A stretch of DNA of 24,508 nucleotides from Candidatus Nitrosomarinus sp. GTDB lineage: Archaea > Thermoproteota > Nitrososphaeria > Nitrososphaerales > Nitrosopumilaceae. The notes under the pieces were generated by a model, which did not search any database, was not told the DNA's origin, and was given only the letters and a program-made list of their open reading frames with translations. Of this stretch, positions 7,516 to 14,445 are shown one piece after another; within the stretch, counting starts at the first letter, position 1, and each line of letters opens with the position of its first letter. The position numbers and the translations under genes are program-made. Location of the stretch: assembly GCA_003702465.1 (NCBI GenBank), contig REGF01000006.1, forward strand, positions 2,416 through 26,923, in the 5' to 3' direction.

Positions 7516-7876
7516 AGTAATCTGTGATACAAACTTTTTAATTCATTTAGCAACTAGAAGAATCAAAAATATTGATAATTTAGATACAGAAATAGGCTCA
7601 ATTTATTTTACTGTTCCAGAAGTTGTTAAAAATGAATTAATTAGATTACAACAAATTCCAGAAAAAAATCAAGAAATTACTGTAACATTAAATTTCATAA
7701 AAAAATTAAAAGTAATTCCAATTAATGGAGTTTATGCAGATCAAGAATTAATTAATTATGTAAAAAATAATCGTAGTATAATTGGCACAATGGATAAAGA
7801 TCTTAAAAATAAAATAAAAAAACTTGATAGTTCTATTTTATCAATTCATAATGATAAGATAGTTCTTGAAAGTTAG
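7508..7876 (+). CDS. PIN-domain ribonuclease-like protein (Fcf1/VapC9-like)
   Basis: A 122-residue single PIN domain. The four acidic metal-binding positions of the fold can be placed: D7 in CDTNFLI, E43 in VVKNELIRL, D78 in YADQEL and D96 in GTMDKDL. The TTG start at 7508 overlaps the end of aIF2 gamma by 8 bases, so it is almost certainly co-transcribed with eS6/aIF2 gamma. In archaea a PIN protein of the Fcf1/Utp24-like type is commonly found beside aIF2 gamma and is thought to act in rRNA processing. No antitoxin-like gene is adjacent, so a toxin role is less likely. The PIN fold is well supported; the rRNA-processing role is inferred from context. Confidence 0.8.
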   Translation: MVEVICDTNFLIHLATRRIKNIDNLDTEIGSIYFTVPEVVKNELIRLQQIPEKNQEITVTLNFIKKLKVIPINGVYADQELINYVKNNRSIIGTMDKDLKNKIKKLDSSILSIHNDKIVLES

Positions 7877-7880
7877 AAAA

Positions 7881-7889
7881 CTTTATTTT
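7881..7889 (+). promoter_or_regulatory. TATA-like box for the PEBP-family gene
   Basis: CTTTATTTT is centred about 26 bases upstream of the ATG at 7911. This favours that ATG over the upstream in-frame TTG at 7866. Confidence 0.45.
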
Positions 7890-7910
7890 TCAAATAATTT
7901 ATTGAATTTT

Positions 7911-8339
7911 ATGTCTGAATTTGCAATAATTTGTTCTGATTTTGATGATGGTGCTGAGATTCCAAATCAATTTGGTTATAAATTTGAAAATAAAGAACCA
8001 AAATTAGATTTTAAAAATATTCCAGATGGGACTAAAAGTATTGGATTGATAATGGATGATCCTGATGCAGTAGCAGCAGTAGGAAAAGTTTGGGTCCATT
8101 GGTTACAATATTTTGATTATCCATCAAAGAATTCAATTGTTGAAGGAAAAACAGATTTTGATGAGATTGGATATGGAGGACCTGCACCACCTAATGGTAG
8201 ACATACATACATTTTCAAAGGATATGCTCTTGATACTGTCTTAGATTTGAAAGAAGGTTATTCTAAAAAAGAACTAGAAGATTTGATGAAAGATCATATT
8301 ATTGAAGAAGCAAAATTTACAGGAACTTTTGCACCTTAA
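7911..8339 (+). CDS. YbhB/YbcL-type phosphatidylethanolamine-binding (PEBP) family protein
   Basis: A 142-residue cytoplasmic protein of the PEBP/Raf-kinase-inhibitor-like family. It shows the hallmark ligand-site blocks MDDPDAV (family DPDAP), WVHWLQY, and GYGGPAPPNGRHTY (family GxxGPxPPxGxHxY), followed by FKGYALD. The frame extends to a TTG at 7866 that overlaps the PIN gene, but the added 15 residues are unlike the family. The ATG at 7911 gives the normal N-terminus (SEFAIICSDFDDG) and has a TATA-like box at the right distance. Prokaryotic PEBP proteins bind small anionic ligands, and their cellular role is mostly unknown. It is not part of the translation functions of its neighbours. Confidence 0.85.
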   Translation: MSEFAIICSDFDDGAEIPNQFGYKFENKEPKLDFKNIPDGTKSIGLIMDDPDAVAAVGKVWVHWLQYFDYPSKNSIVEGKTDFDEIGYGGPAPPNGRHTYIFKGYALDTVLDLKEGYSKKELEDLMKDHIIEEAKFTGTFAP

Positions 8340-8348
8340 CTTTATTTT

Positions 8349-8504
8349 TTAGGAATATCTTTCTGCTAATCTATATCTCATGTATTTATCATCAGGTGAA
8401 AATTTAGCTGGATGTACAGATTTTGTCTCTTCACCACATTTTGGACACTTATTTTTTAAAGTATAGTGACTACACTTTGAGCATTTTCTTAGTTGAAATC
8501 TCAT
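8349..8504 (-). CDS. nop10: Ribosome biogenesis / H/ACA RNP protein Nop10
   Basis: A 51-residue protein beginning MRFQLRKCSKC. It is the archaeal Nop10 component of H/ACA ribonucleoproteins, which guide rRNA pseudouridylation with Cbf5, Gar1 and L7Ae. The zinc ribbon is C8xxC11...C20xxC23, followed by the family's HPAKFSPDDKYMRYR block. The ATG at 8504 lies one base after the aIF2 alpha stop codon (8506-8508), and aIF2 alpha-Nop10 is a classic archaeal gene pair, so the two are surely co-transcribed. Confidence 0.95.
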   Translation of the reverse strand: MRFQLRKCSKCSHYTLKNKCPKCGEETKSVHPAKFSPDDKYMRYRLAERYS

Positions 8505-8505
8505 T

Positions 8506-9297
8506 TTAATTTTCTCTTGTTTTTTTGGAATCTTCTCTTGTAAATTTGAATGAACCTTTTTTCTTTTCTATGTTAGTTTGAATTTCTTGAATTATAGGTT
8601 TTAGTGATTTTTCAGCTGATTTGAAATCTTCAGAAGTTATTGATATTCGGTATTTTGGTGCACCCAAATATGTAATATCTAATGTTGAGTCTTTTTTGAT
8701 TACATCCAACAATGTTTTTTTAATTATTTCAACTCCATCTGATTTATTATTGGTAATTTCCATAATTCCTCTAATTTCTACTGATGGTAATTTTATTTTT
8801 GAACAAATTTCTTCAATTGCAGTTGAAGTCTTTTTTGTAAATTTTAATTCTTTAACTGCAACAATTCCATTTCTTGCAATTTCCATAAATGCATCATAGA
8901 CTGAATCAAATTTTGTGTATATTTTATCTTCAATTTTTTCAATTTCTTCATCAGATAGTTTTGCTTTATCTTTTACATTTTGTAATAATGTTTTTCCTTT
9001 TTCAAATTTTTTAACTTCTTTTAACTTCTGTTTTTTTTGGTCTTTAGATACTTGTTTTAATGATAAATCTATGTCTCCTGCTTTCACTTTTTTTACTAGT
9101 AAAACTTTCTTTTCTCCATCTTTTACAAATCGATTAACTGATCTAATCCAACCTGGTGCAATCTCAGAAATATGTAAAAATCCTTGAATATCCTCATATT
9201 CGTCTAACGTGACATATGCACCATGATCCATCACTTTAGTAACTGTGGCTAAGATGATTTCACCCTGTTCAGGCATTTCTTGAATTTCAGTCGACAA
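8506..9297 (-). CDS. eif2a: Translation initiation factor aIF2 subunit alpha
   Basis: Alpha subunit of aIF2, which stabilises initiator tRNA binding to the gamma subunit. It has 263 residues. An N-terminal S1/OB fold (about residues 10-85) shows GEIILATVTKVMDHGAYVTL and the GFLHISEIAPGWI block, with VKAGDIDLSL closing the barrel. A helical middle domain and a C-terminal alpha/beta domain (about 175-260, with the PKYRI block) follow. The start is TTG at 9297, and a TATA-like box at 9321-9330 supports it. Length and domain order are standard. Nop10 follows immediately. cobO lies 40 bases upstream on the same strand; the L44e/S27e genes that precede aIF2 alpha in many archaea are absent at this spot. 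Confidence 0.95.
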   Translation of the reverse strand: MSTEIQEMPEQGEIILATVTKVMDHGAYVTLDEYEDIQGFLHISEIAPGWIRSVNRFVKDGEKKVLLVKKVKAGDIDLSLKQVSKDQKKQKLKEVKKFEKGKTLLQNVKDKAKLSDEEIEKIEDKIYTKFDSVYDAFMEIARNGIVAVKELKFTKKTSTAIEEICSKIKLPSVEIRGIMEITNNKSDGVEIIKKTLLDVIKKDSTLDITYLGAPKYRISITSEDFKSAEKSLKPIIQEIQTNIEKKKGSFKFTREDSKKTREN

Positions 9298-9320
9298 TTC
9301 TTCTAAAAATCTCCAATCTG

Positions 9321-9330
9321 TAAATTAATG
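9321..9330 (-). promoter_or_regulatory. TATA-like box for aIF2 alpha-nop10
   Basis: On the minus strand CATTAATTTA is centred about 28 bases before the TTG start at 9297, between cobO and aIF2 alpha. Confidence 0.4.
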
Positions 9331-9337
9331 TTGCTCG

Positions 9338-9871
9338 TTAGAAGTCTATTCCTTCTTTTGCTTTTATGCCCTTTTGAAATGGATGCTTAATTTCTCTCAT
9401 TTCTGTTACTAAATCTGCTGCTTCAATTACTTCTTCTTTTGCATAATTACCTGTTAATACTAGATCCACATTTTCTGGTTTTGATTTAATTAATTCCAAA
9501 ACGTCTTCAAGAGAAATTAAATTAAGATTAACTGCATAATTTATTTCATCTAAAATTATAATATCATACTTTCCTGATTGGATCTTTTCATTACTGATTT
9601 TAATTGCCTCTTTTGCAACTTTTTGATGATCCTCTTTTGGACTTTTGTCATCTATTATACCAACAAATCCTTTACCTATAGCAACCATTTCAAATTCAGG
9701 TTCCAATAGTTTTGATGATTCCATTTCACCGTAATGCCAGGAACCTTTGATAAATTGAATCATACATATTTTCTTTTTATATCCAGTAGCTCTTAATGCA
9801 ATTCCTAATGCAGCAGTTGTTTTTCCTTTACCTTTTCCAGTATAAACAATTGTTAATCCATTTTTACTCAT
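9338..9871 (-). CDS. cobO: Cob(I)yrinic acid a,c-diamide adenosyltransferase (CobO/CobA/BtuR type)
   Basis: Transfers the adenosyl group of ATP to the reduced cobalt of corrinoids, giving the Co-C bond of adenosylcobalamin. It has 177 residues. The P-loop is GKGKGKTT at residues 12-19, followed by AALGIALRA. The MIQFIKGSW strand carries the substrate-side block, and IIILDEIN is the Walker-B-like segment, followed by DLVLTGN and AADLVTEM. All are CobO/BtuR family blocks, distinct from the unrelated PduO and EutT adenosyltransferases. The start is ATG at 9871. The gene diverges from cbiA across an 85-base A/T-rich interval that holds an inverted repeat and probable promoters for both. This is a late step of the same pathway as the cbi genes to the right. 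Confidence 0.93.
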   Translation of the reverse strand: MSKNGLTIVYTGKGKGKTTAALGIALRATGYKKKICMIQFIKGSWHYGEMESSKLLEPEFEMVAIGKGFVGIIDDKSPKEDHQKVAKEAIKISNEKIQSGKYDIIILDEINYAVNLNLISLEDVLELIKSKPENVDLVLTGNYAKEEVIEAADLVTEMREIKHPFQKGIKAKEGIDF

Positions 9872-9893
9872 AATTATTAGTAAATTATTATCA

Positions 9894-9916
9894 GTAAAAA
9901 CATTCGTTATTTTTAC
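9894..9916. repeat. Inverted repeat between divergent cobO and cbiA (possible operator)
   Basis: GTAAAAA at 9894-9900 and TTTTTAC at 9910-9916 form a 7+7 perfect inverted repeat around a 9-base spacer. The repeat sits 23-45 bases upstream of cobO and 41-63 upstream of cbiA, overlapping the expected promoter elements of cobO. A role as a shared operator is only a possibility, because short A/T-rich inverted repeats arise by chance in this genome. Confidence 0.35.
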
Positions 9917-9926
9917 AAGGTATCAA

Positions 9927-9934
9927 TTTAAATA
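9927..9934 (+). promoter_or_regulatory. TATA box for cbiA
   Basis: TTTAAATA is centred 26-27 bases before the TTG start at 9957, a close match to the archaeal TATA consensus. It supports leaderless transcription and that start codon. Confidence 0.6.
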
Positions 9935-9956
9935 AAAAAAAAATTCTACACATACA

Positions 9957-11312
9957 TTGAAAATACCAAGAATTGTTTTAGCAGGAGCAACTAGTGGAGT
10001 TGGAAAAACATCGATCACATGTTCAATAATTTATGCATTACAGAAAAGAGGTTTTTCAGTTCAACCATTTAAGGTAGGTCCTGACTACATCGATCCAAGT
10101 TATCTGTCAACTATTTCAAAAAATGAAACGTATAATCTTGATGTATGGTTAATGGGTAAAAAACAAGTTTTAGAAAGTTTTGTAACTCATTCAAATTCAG
10201 ATATTTCTGTTATTGAAGGCGTTATGGGATATTATGATGGATTTGAAGGTAATTCCAATCATGCTAGTACTCATCATGTAGCATCCATAACTAAATCCCC
10301 TGTAATTTTAGTTTTAGATGCAAGTAAAACTGCTCGTTCTATTGGTGCAACAGCTTTAGGATTTCAAAAATTTCATAAAAATTCCAGAATTGTTGGAATC
10401 ATTTTGAATAAAATTGGAAGTAAAAAACATGAAATTCTTTGTAGAGATGCATTAGAAAAAACAAAATTACCTATAATTGGTGTAATTCCAAAAAACCCAA
10501 TTTTAAATTTAGAGTCTAGACATCTTGGATTAATTTCTACATATGATAATAAGATTTTAAAAAATAAATTAGAAAAGATTACAAAAATTATCTCAGAATC
10601 ATTAGATATAGATGAAATTTTAAAAATTATTAAAAACCCAATTTCTATTCCTAAAAATAAAATTAAAACCAATAAAAAATCTCAAGTTAAAATCGCAGTT
10701 GCTTTAGATAATTCTTTTAATTTCTACTATGATGATAATTTGAATGCATTAAGACGTAATGGTGCATCACTAACATTTTTTAGTCCAATTAAAAATAAAA
10801 AAATTCCAAAATGTGATGGGTTGTATATTGGTGGAGGATTTCCTGAAATATTAGGAAATGATTTATCAAAAAATCAAATTATGAAAAAATCAATAAAAAA
10901 ATTATCTGAAAATAATTTTCCTATTTATGCAGAATGTGGTGGATTGATGTATCTTACCAAATCTATAACAAATAATAAGAAAAAATACAAAATGGTTGGT
11001 TTGATAGATGCTGAAACTATTATGACAAAAAAAATGAGGCTAAATTATACCAAAGGAAAATTATCTAGTAGAAATATTCTCTCAAACACTTTACATAAAT
11101 TTAGAGGTCATGAATTTCATTATTCTCAATTAGAATCAGTTGCATCTGATTCAAAATTTGCTTTTGATTTAGAAATTGGAGAAGGAATTGAAAATCATAA
11201 AGATGGAATTATTCAAAATAACACTCTTGCTTCATATGGTCATCTTTATTTTGATAGTTCTAATTATGCACAAATTTTTGTGAATAATTGTATGAGTAAC
11301 TCCCGAAAGTAG
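9957..11312 (+). CDS. cbiA: Cobyrinate a,c-diamide synthase CbiA
   Basis: Amidates the a and c side chains of cobyrinic acid using glutamine and ATP. It has 451 residues. The N-terminal dethiobiotin-synthetase-like ATPase domain has the P-loop GATSGVGKTS (residues 10-19), then FKVGPDYIDPSYL and VIEGVMGYYDG. The C-terminal GATase_3 domain has GGGFPEILG, the nucleophile in YAECGGLMYL (C327) and the catalytic His in SYGHLYF (H429). The domain order and both active sites are complete. HADCs such as CobB are close homologues, but the size and the anaerobic-type neighbours fit CbiA. The start is TTG at 9957, supported by a strong TATA box. It is transcribed away from cobO. The 3' end faces the photolyase gene across 168 bases holding a G+C-rich hairpin. 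Confidence 0.95.
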   Translation: MKIPRIVLAGATSGVGKTSITCSIIYALQKRGFSVQPFKVGPDYIDPSYLSTISKNETYNLDVWLMGKKQVLESFVTHSNSDISVIEGVMGYYDGFEGNSNHASTHHVASITKSPVILVLDASKTARSIGATALGFQKFHKNSRIVGIILNKIGSKKHEILCRDALEKTKLPIIGVIPKNPILNLESRHLGLISTYDNKILKNKLEKITKIISESLDIDEILKIIKNPISIPKNKIKTNKKSQVKIAVALDNSFNFYYDDNLNALRRNGASLTFFSPIKNKKIPKCDGLYIGGGFPEILGNDLSKNQIMKKSIKKLSENNFPIYAECGGLMYLTKSITNNKKKYKMVGLIDAETIMTKKMRLNYTKGKLSSRNILSNTLHKFRGHEFHYSQLESVASDSKFAFDLEIGEGIENHKDGIIQNNTLASYGHLYFDSSNYAQIFVNNCMSNSRK

Positions 11313-11330
11313 TTGTAAATTGAGATAAAA

Positions 11331-11376
11331 GTGGAAACCTCCTTTCCGGCAAAAGCAAGGAGGGCTCTATGATTCC
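11331..11376 (+). ncRNA. Potential structured RNA or stem-loop terminator between cbiA and the photolyase gene
   Basis: CCTCCTT (11338-11344) pairs perfectly with AAGGAGG (11357-11363) around a 12-base loop, TCCGGCAAAAGC, which itself can form GC/GC with an AAAA tip. GGAA (11333-11336) can also pair with TTCC (11373-11376), leaving a one-sided internal loop (11364-11372). The hairpin is about 55% G+C in a ~25-30% G+C surround, a contrast that otherwise marks RNA genes here. A second hairpin, TTGT-GTAT-ACAA, follows at about 11383-11394. It lies between convergent genes, so a two-way terminator or 3'-UTR structure is the simple alternative. The strand is not determined. Confidence 0.35.
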
Positions 11377-11480
11377 TATTTGTTTGTGTATACAACAAAA
11401 CGCTATTCATTCTATTAAAATATCATCAAAATTTGATCCTAGTGATAATTTGATTTAGATAATAAAAAAACTAATTCTTT

Positions 11481-12995
11481 TTACATTGTTTTTAGAAATT
11501 TTCCAGAATCACTTCTAATTTGTTTTTTCTTATCTTCAGACATATTTCTAATAGTTGAAAACACTGTCCAAAGTCTTGGATTTTTTTCTAATTTCTTTTG
11601 ATTTTTTAAAAAAAAGTTCCAATAAAGATAATTGAATGGACATGCATTTTTACCATTTTTTACTTTAACATCATATTCACAATTTTTACAATAATCTGAC
11701 ATTTTATTGATATAATTTCCACTTGCTGCATATGGTTTGGAACCAAGAATTCCTCCATCTGCATAAAGAATCATTCCATGTGTATTGGGTAATTCTACCC
11801 ATTCAAATGCATCAGCATACACAGAAAGATACCAATCACAAATTTGTTTAGGCTCAATTCCTGCAATTAATGCAAAGTTTCCAGTAATCATTAATCTTTG
11901 AATATGATGTGCATATGCTTCTTCTTTTGTTTGGTTAATACAATTCTTCATACAATTCATTTTTGTTTCTCCATTCCAATAAAAATTTGGAATTTTATTT
12001 TTTGCATTAAAAAAATTTGTTTGATTGTACTTTGGCATGTAATGCCAATAAATCCCTCTGACATATTCCCTCCATCCTAAAATTTGTCTTACAAATCCTT
12101 CTATTGATTCAATTGGTAAATCTTTTTTTTGTAATACTTTTTGAATTACATCATGCGGATTTAATAATCCTATATTTAGATAAATTGATAACACTGAATG
12201 ATAAAGAAATTTTTCTTTTTCTTTCATTGCATCTTCATATGGACCAAAAAATTCTAATCTATTTTTAATAAAATCATCTAAACTTTCTAATGCATCCTTC
12301 TTTGTTGTAGCAAACCAAAATGGTTCTAAATCTCCAAAATGTTTTGTAAATTCTTTTTTTAATTGTGTAATTACACGTTGTGTGATTTTATCTGGTTTGC
12401 AAATTAATGGTAAGGGAATTTTTGGATGATTTTTTGGTAATCTTTTTCTATTTTTAATATCATAATTCCATTTTCCGCCAATTGGTTTTTCTTTTTCATC
12501 AATGAGAATCTTGTATTTTTTTCTCATTTTTTGATAAAAATTTTCCATTTTTAGATCTTTTCTAGAATTTGCCCATTCTGCAAATTCATCTATTTTACAA
12601 AAAAATCTTGTATCTTCTAAAATTGTTACAGGAATATCTAGTAATTTTTCCCACTTTTCAACCTCTTTTAATACACGATATTCACTAGGATGCGTAATTT
12701 TGATGGTTTTTGGATTAAATTTCTTGCATTGATGCTCTAATTCCTTTGTAAAATTTTCCTTTGATTTATCAAATTCAACATACGTTACATCAAATTCATT
12801 TTTTTTAAGTTCGTCAGCAAAATGCCGCATTGCACTAAGTATCAAAACAAGTTTTTTCTTATGGTGATTTGCATATTCGATCTCATTTGAAACTTCCATC
12901 ATCAAAATTTTATCATCGTTTTTTTGGATTTTCTCTAATGAAGAAATTTCAAAAGATAATTGGTCTCCTAAAATTACTATTAAATTACGAACCAC
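11481..12995 (-). CDS. phrB: FeS-BCP class photolyase/cryptochrome, (6-4) photolyase-like (PhrB/CryB type)
   Basis: A 504-residue flavoprotein of the prokaryotic iron-sulfur photolyase class (photolyase-related, COG3046), expected to repair UV (6-4) photoproducts using light. The N-terminal alpha/beta domain opens with NLIVILGDQLS, and a later block HPSEYRVL follows. The FAD-binding helical domain includes GFVRQILGWREYVRG, AYAHHIQRLMITGNFAL, the ICDWYLSVYADAFEWVELPN block and GSKPYAASGNYI. Four cysteines, C348, C436, C439 and C452, have the same spacing as the [4Fe-4S] ligands 350/438/441/454 I recall from Agrobacterium PhrB, shifted by two throughout, so the cluster is predicted intact. The start is GTG at 12995; the ATG two bases upstream is out of frame. 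It sits between cbiA and cbiC with no obvious link to cobalamin. Confidence 0.93.
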   Translation of the reverse strand: MVRNLIVILGDQLSFEISSLEKIQKNDDKILMMEVSNEIEYANHHKKKLVLILSAMRHFADELKKNEFDVTYVEFDKSKENFTKELEHQCKKFNPKTIKITHPSEYRVLKEVEKWEKLLDIPVTILEDTRFFCKIDEFAEWANSRKDLKMENFYQKMRKKYKILIDEKEKPIGGKWNYDIKNRKRLPKNHPKIPLPLICKPDKITQRVITQLKKEFTKHFGDLEPFWFATTKKDALESLDDFIKNRLEFFGPYEDAMKEKEKFLYHSVLSIYLNIGLLNPHDVIQKVLQKKDLPIESIEGFVRQILGWREYVRGIYWHYMPKYNQTNFFNAKNKIPNFYWNGETKMNCMKNCINQTKEEAYAHHIQRLMITGNFALIAGIEPKQICDWYLSVYADAFEWVELPNTHGMILYADGGILGSKPYAASGNYINKMSDYCKNCEYDVKVKNGKNACPFNYLYWNFFLKNQKKLEKNPRLWTVFSTIRNMSEDKKKQIRSDSGKFLKTM

Positions 12996-13006
12996 ATTAA
13001 CTCAAT

Positions 13007-13016
13007 TTTAAATAAA
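13007..13016 (-). promoter_or_regulatory. TATA-like box for the photolyase gene
   Basis: On the minus strand TTTATTTAAA lies 12-21 bases before the GTG at 12995. The spacing is slightly short; the neighbouring A/T-rich bases to 13022 also match and would give a more usual distance. Confidence 0.35.
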
Positions 13017-13061
13017 TTTCTTAATTAATTACCCTTCTTTTTAATCATAAATTTTTTAACA

Positions 13062-13703
13062 TTAATTTGATGACTCTGCTCTAATTAATTTAAAAATTGC
13101 ATTAATTATTGCTGAAGCTGAAGAACTACCCCCTTTTCTTCCTAAATTAGTTATGAATGGTGTTCCTTCTAATTTTGACAATTCCTCTTTTGATTCTGGT
13201 GCACAGATAAATCCAACTGGAATTCCAATTATTAATGCCGGTTTTACAATTCCTTCTTTTACCATTTCAATAACTTCCATTAAAGCAGTTGGTGCATTTC
13301 CTATAGCAACTATTCCACCATCGATATCATCTTTTGCTACTCTCATTGAAACTTGAGAACGTGTTTTTCCTTCATCTTTAGCTTGTTGCATTATTTCTGG
13401 TTTTGATATATTACAAATTATTTCATTGCCAAAATCCTTTGGATTTTGTTTATTTAGACCACCTATTACTCCATTTACATCTACTACAATACTACATCCA
13501 TTTTTCAAAGCATTCATTCCACTTTCTATCGCATCTTTTTGAAAAATGAGCCTATTTTTATCAGCAAAGTCAAAATCAGCAGTAGAATGAATAATTCTTC
13601 TTACAATAGGCCATTCTTTTTCATTATAATTGTGTGAACCAATTTCGTCTTCAATCATTTTCATACTGGCATCTTCAATTGATTGACCTTTCTTAGTTTG
13701 CAT
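13062..13703 (-). CDS. cbiC: Cobalt-precorrin-8 methylmutase CbiC
   Basis: Moves the methyl group from C-11 to C-12 of cobalt-precorrin-8, giving cobyrinic acid, the substrate of CbiA. It has 213 residues. The catalytic His is H39 in RRIIHSTADFDF (His43 in the aerobic homologue CobH). Other family blocks are CSIVVDVNGVIGG, GKTRSQVSMR, IVAIGNAPTAL, PALIIGIPVGFI and the C-terminal FITNLGRKGGSS. Length is standard. The ATG at 13703 overlaps the end of cbiX by 11 bases, so this is the last gene of the cbiD-G-X-C transcript. Confidence 0.95.
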   Translation of the reverse strand: MQTKKGQSIEDASMKMIEDEIGSHNYNEKEWPIVRRIIHSTADFDFADKNRLIFQKDAIESGMNALKNGCSIVVDVNGVIGGLNKQNPKDFGNEIICNISKPEIMQQAKDEGKTRSQVSMRVAKDDIDGGIVAIGNAPTALMEVIEMVKEGIVKPALIIGIPVGFICAPESKEELSKLEGTPFITNLGRKGGSSSASAIINAIFKLIRAESSN

Positions 13704-14445
13704 CTTCCACTTCCTTTGCTCTTTCTAATATTAAATCTACCATTTTTTGATCTGTTCCAATATGTTGTGTAATGTAGCTTTTTTGAATACTAGAATTTTC
13801 TAATGCAGGAATCAAATCATTATTGATATCAGTTTTAACGTGTGCTCCCTCATGAAGGAAATAAAAAACATTTACTAGCACATTTGGATTATTTTTTTCA
13901 CAACTTTTAATTCCTTCAAAAATATCTGGCTGTTCAATTTCTAACCATGCTCTACTAACATTTCTATAATTATCTTTTAATTCATTTACAATATAATCAA
14001 GTGATCTTTGCGCATTAGGATCTACACTTCCATGACCGATAATCATTACATCTACATCTTTATTTTCTAAAGTAATTTCATTTTCTTTTAATGTTGAGTC
14101 AATTCTACTTTGAACTATTCCTGCCAAAGTTTTATGCATCATCATTGGTTTAGTAACAAGAAATTTTACTTTGGTATCTTTTTGGAATTTCATTACATCT
14201 GTAACTGCATTTTTTACTTTTTTTCCTGGATATAGAAAATATGGAACTATAGTTAATGAATCAATATTTTGTTTTAATGCTTTTTCAATCCCATCTTCAA
14301 TATATGGTGGTTCTACTTCTAAAAAGCAAAAATCAACAAAAGAATATTCTCCTTTTTCTCTAATTCCTTCACAAATTACTTCTAATTCTTCAGATGCTTC
14401 TCTCTGCCTACTTCCTCTGTCAATTAGTAATAATCCTCTATTCAT
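13693..14445 (-). CDS. cbiX: Sirohydrochlorin cobaltochelatase CbiX, two-domain form with degenerate N-terminal half
   Basis: Inserts cobalt into sirohydrochlorin, the committed step of the cobalt-early pathway. At 250 residues it contains two tandem CbiX/chelatase half-domains. In the second half both metal-handling His are present: H138 in IIGHGSVDP and H202 in FLHEGAHVKTDI (also H198). In the first half the corresponding places read LLIDRGSRQ, with D9 where the first His is expected, and FLYPGKKVKNAV, with Lys for the second. Only the C-terminal half can therefore hold the standard active site. The Met-rich KPMMMHKTL stretch joins the halves. It overlaps cbiG by 4 bases (ATGA-type) and cbiC by 11 bases, so the three are translationally coupled. 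A sirohydrochlorin ferrochelatase is the alternative, but the neighbours make cobalt much more likely. Confidence 0.9.
   Translation of the reverse strand: MNRGLLLIDRGSRQREASEELEVICEGIREKGEYSFVDFCFLEVEPPYIEDGIEKALKQNIDSLTIVPYFLYPGKKVKNAVTDVMKFQKDTKVKFLVTKPMMMHKTLAGIVQSRIDSTLKENEITLENKDVDVMIIGHGSVDPNAQRSLDYIVNELKDNYRNVSRAWLEIEQPDIFEGIKSCEKNNPNVLVNVFYFLHEGAHVKTDINNDLIPALENSSIQKSYITQHIGTDQKMVDLILERAKEVEDAN

Noticed and set aside
7508..7876. PIN gene as a VapC toxin of a toxin-antitoxin pair
   Set aside because: No antitoxin gene is adjacent; the overlap with aIF2 gamma and the known archaeal gene order favour a housekeeping role.
7866..7910. Upstream TTG start for the PEBP gene
   Set aside because: The extra 15 residues do not look like the family N-terminus, and the TATA box position fits the ATG at 7911.
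8621..9187. Two open frames (about 90 codons each) on + across aIF2 alpha
   Set aside because: They are antisense to a well-conserved gene, have Ser/Phe-rich low-complexity sequence typical of a reverse-frame shadow, and lack promoters.
11313..11480. Cobalamin riboswitch or C/D box guide RNA
   Set aside because: The element lies after, not before, cbiA; no B12-box is visible and there is no proper C box/D box pair.
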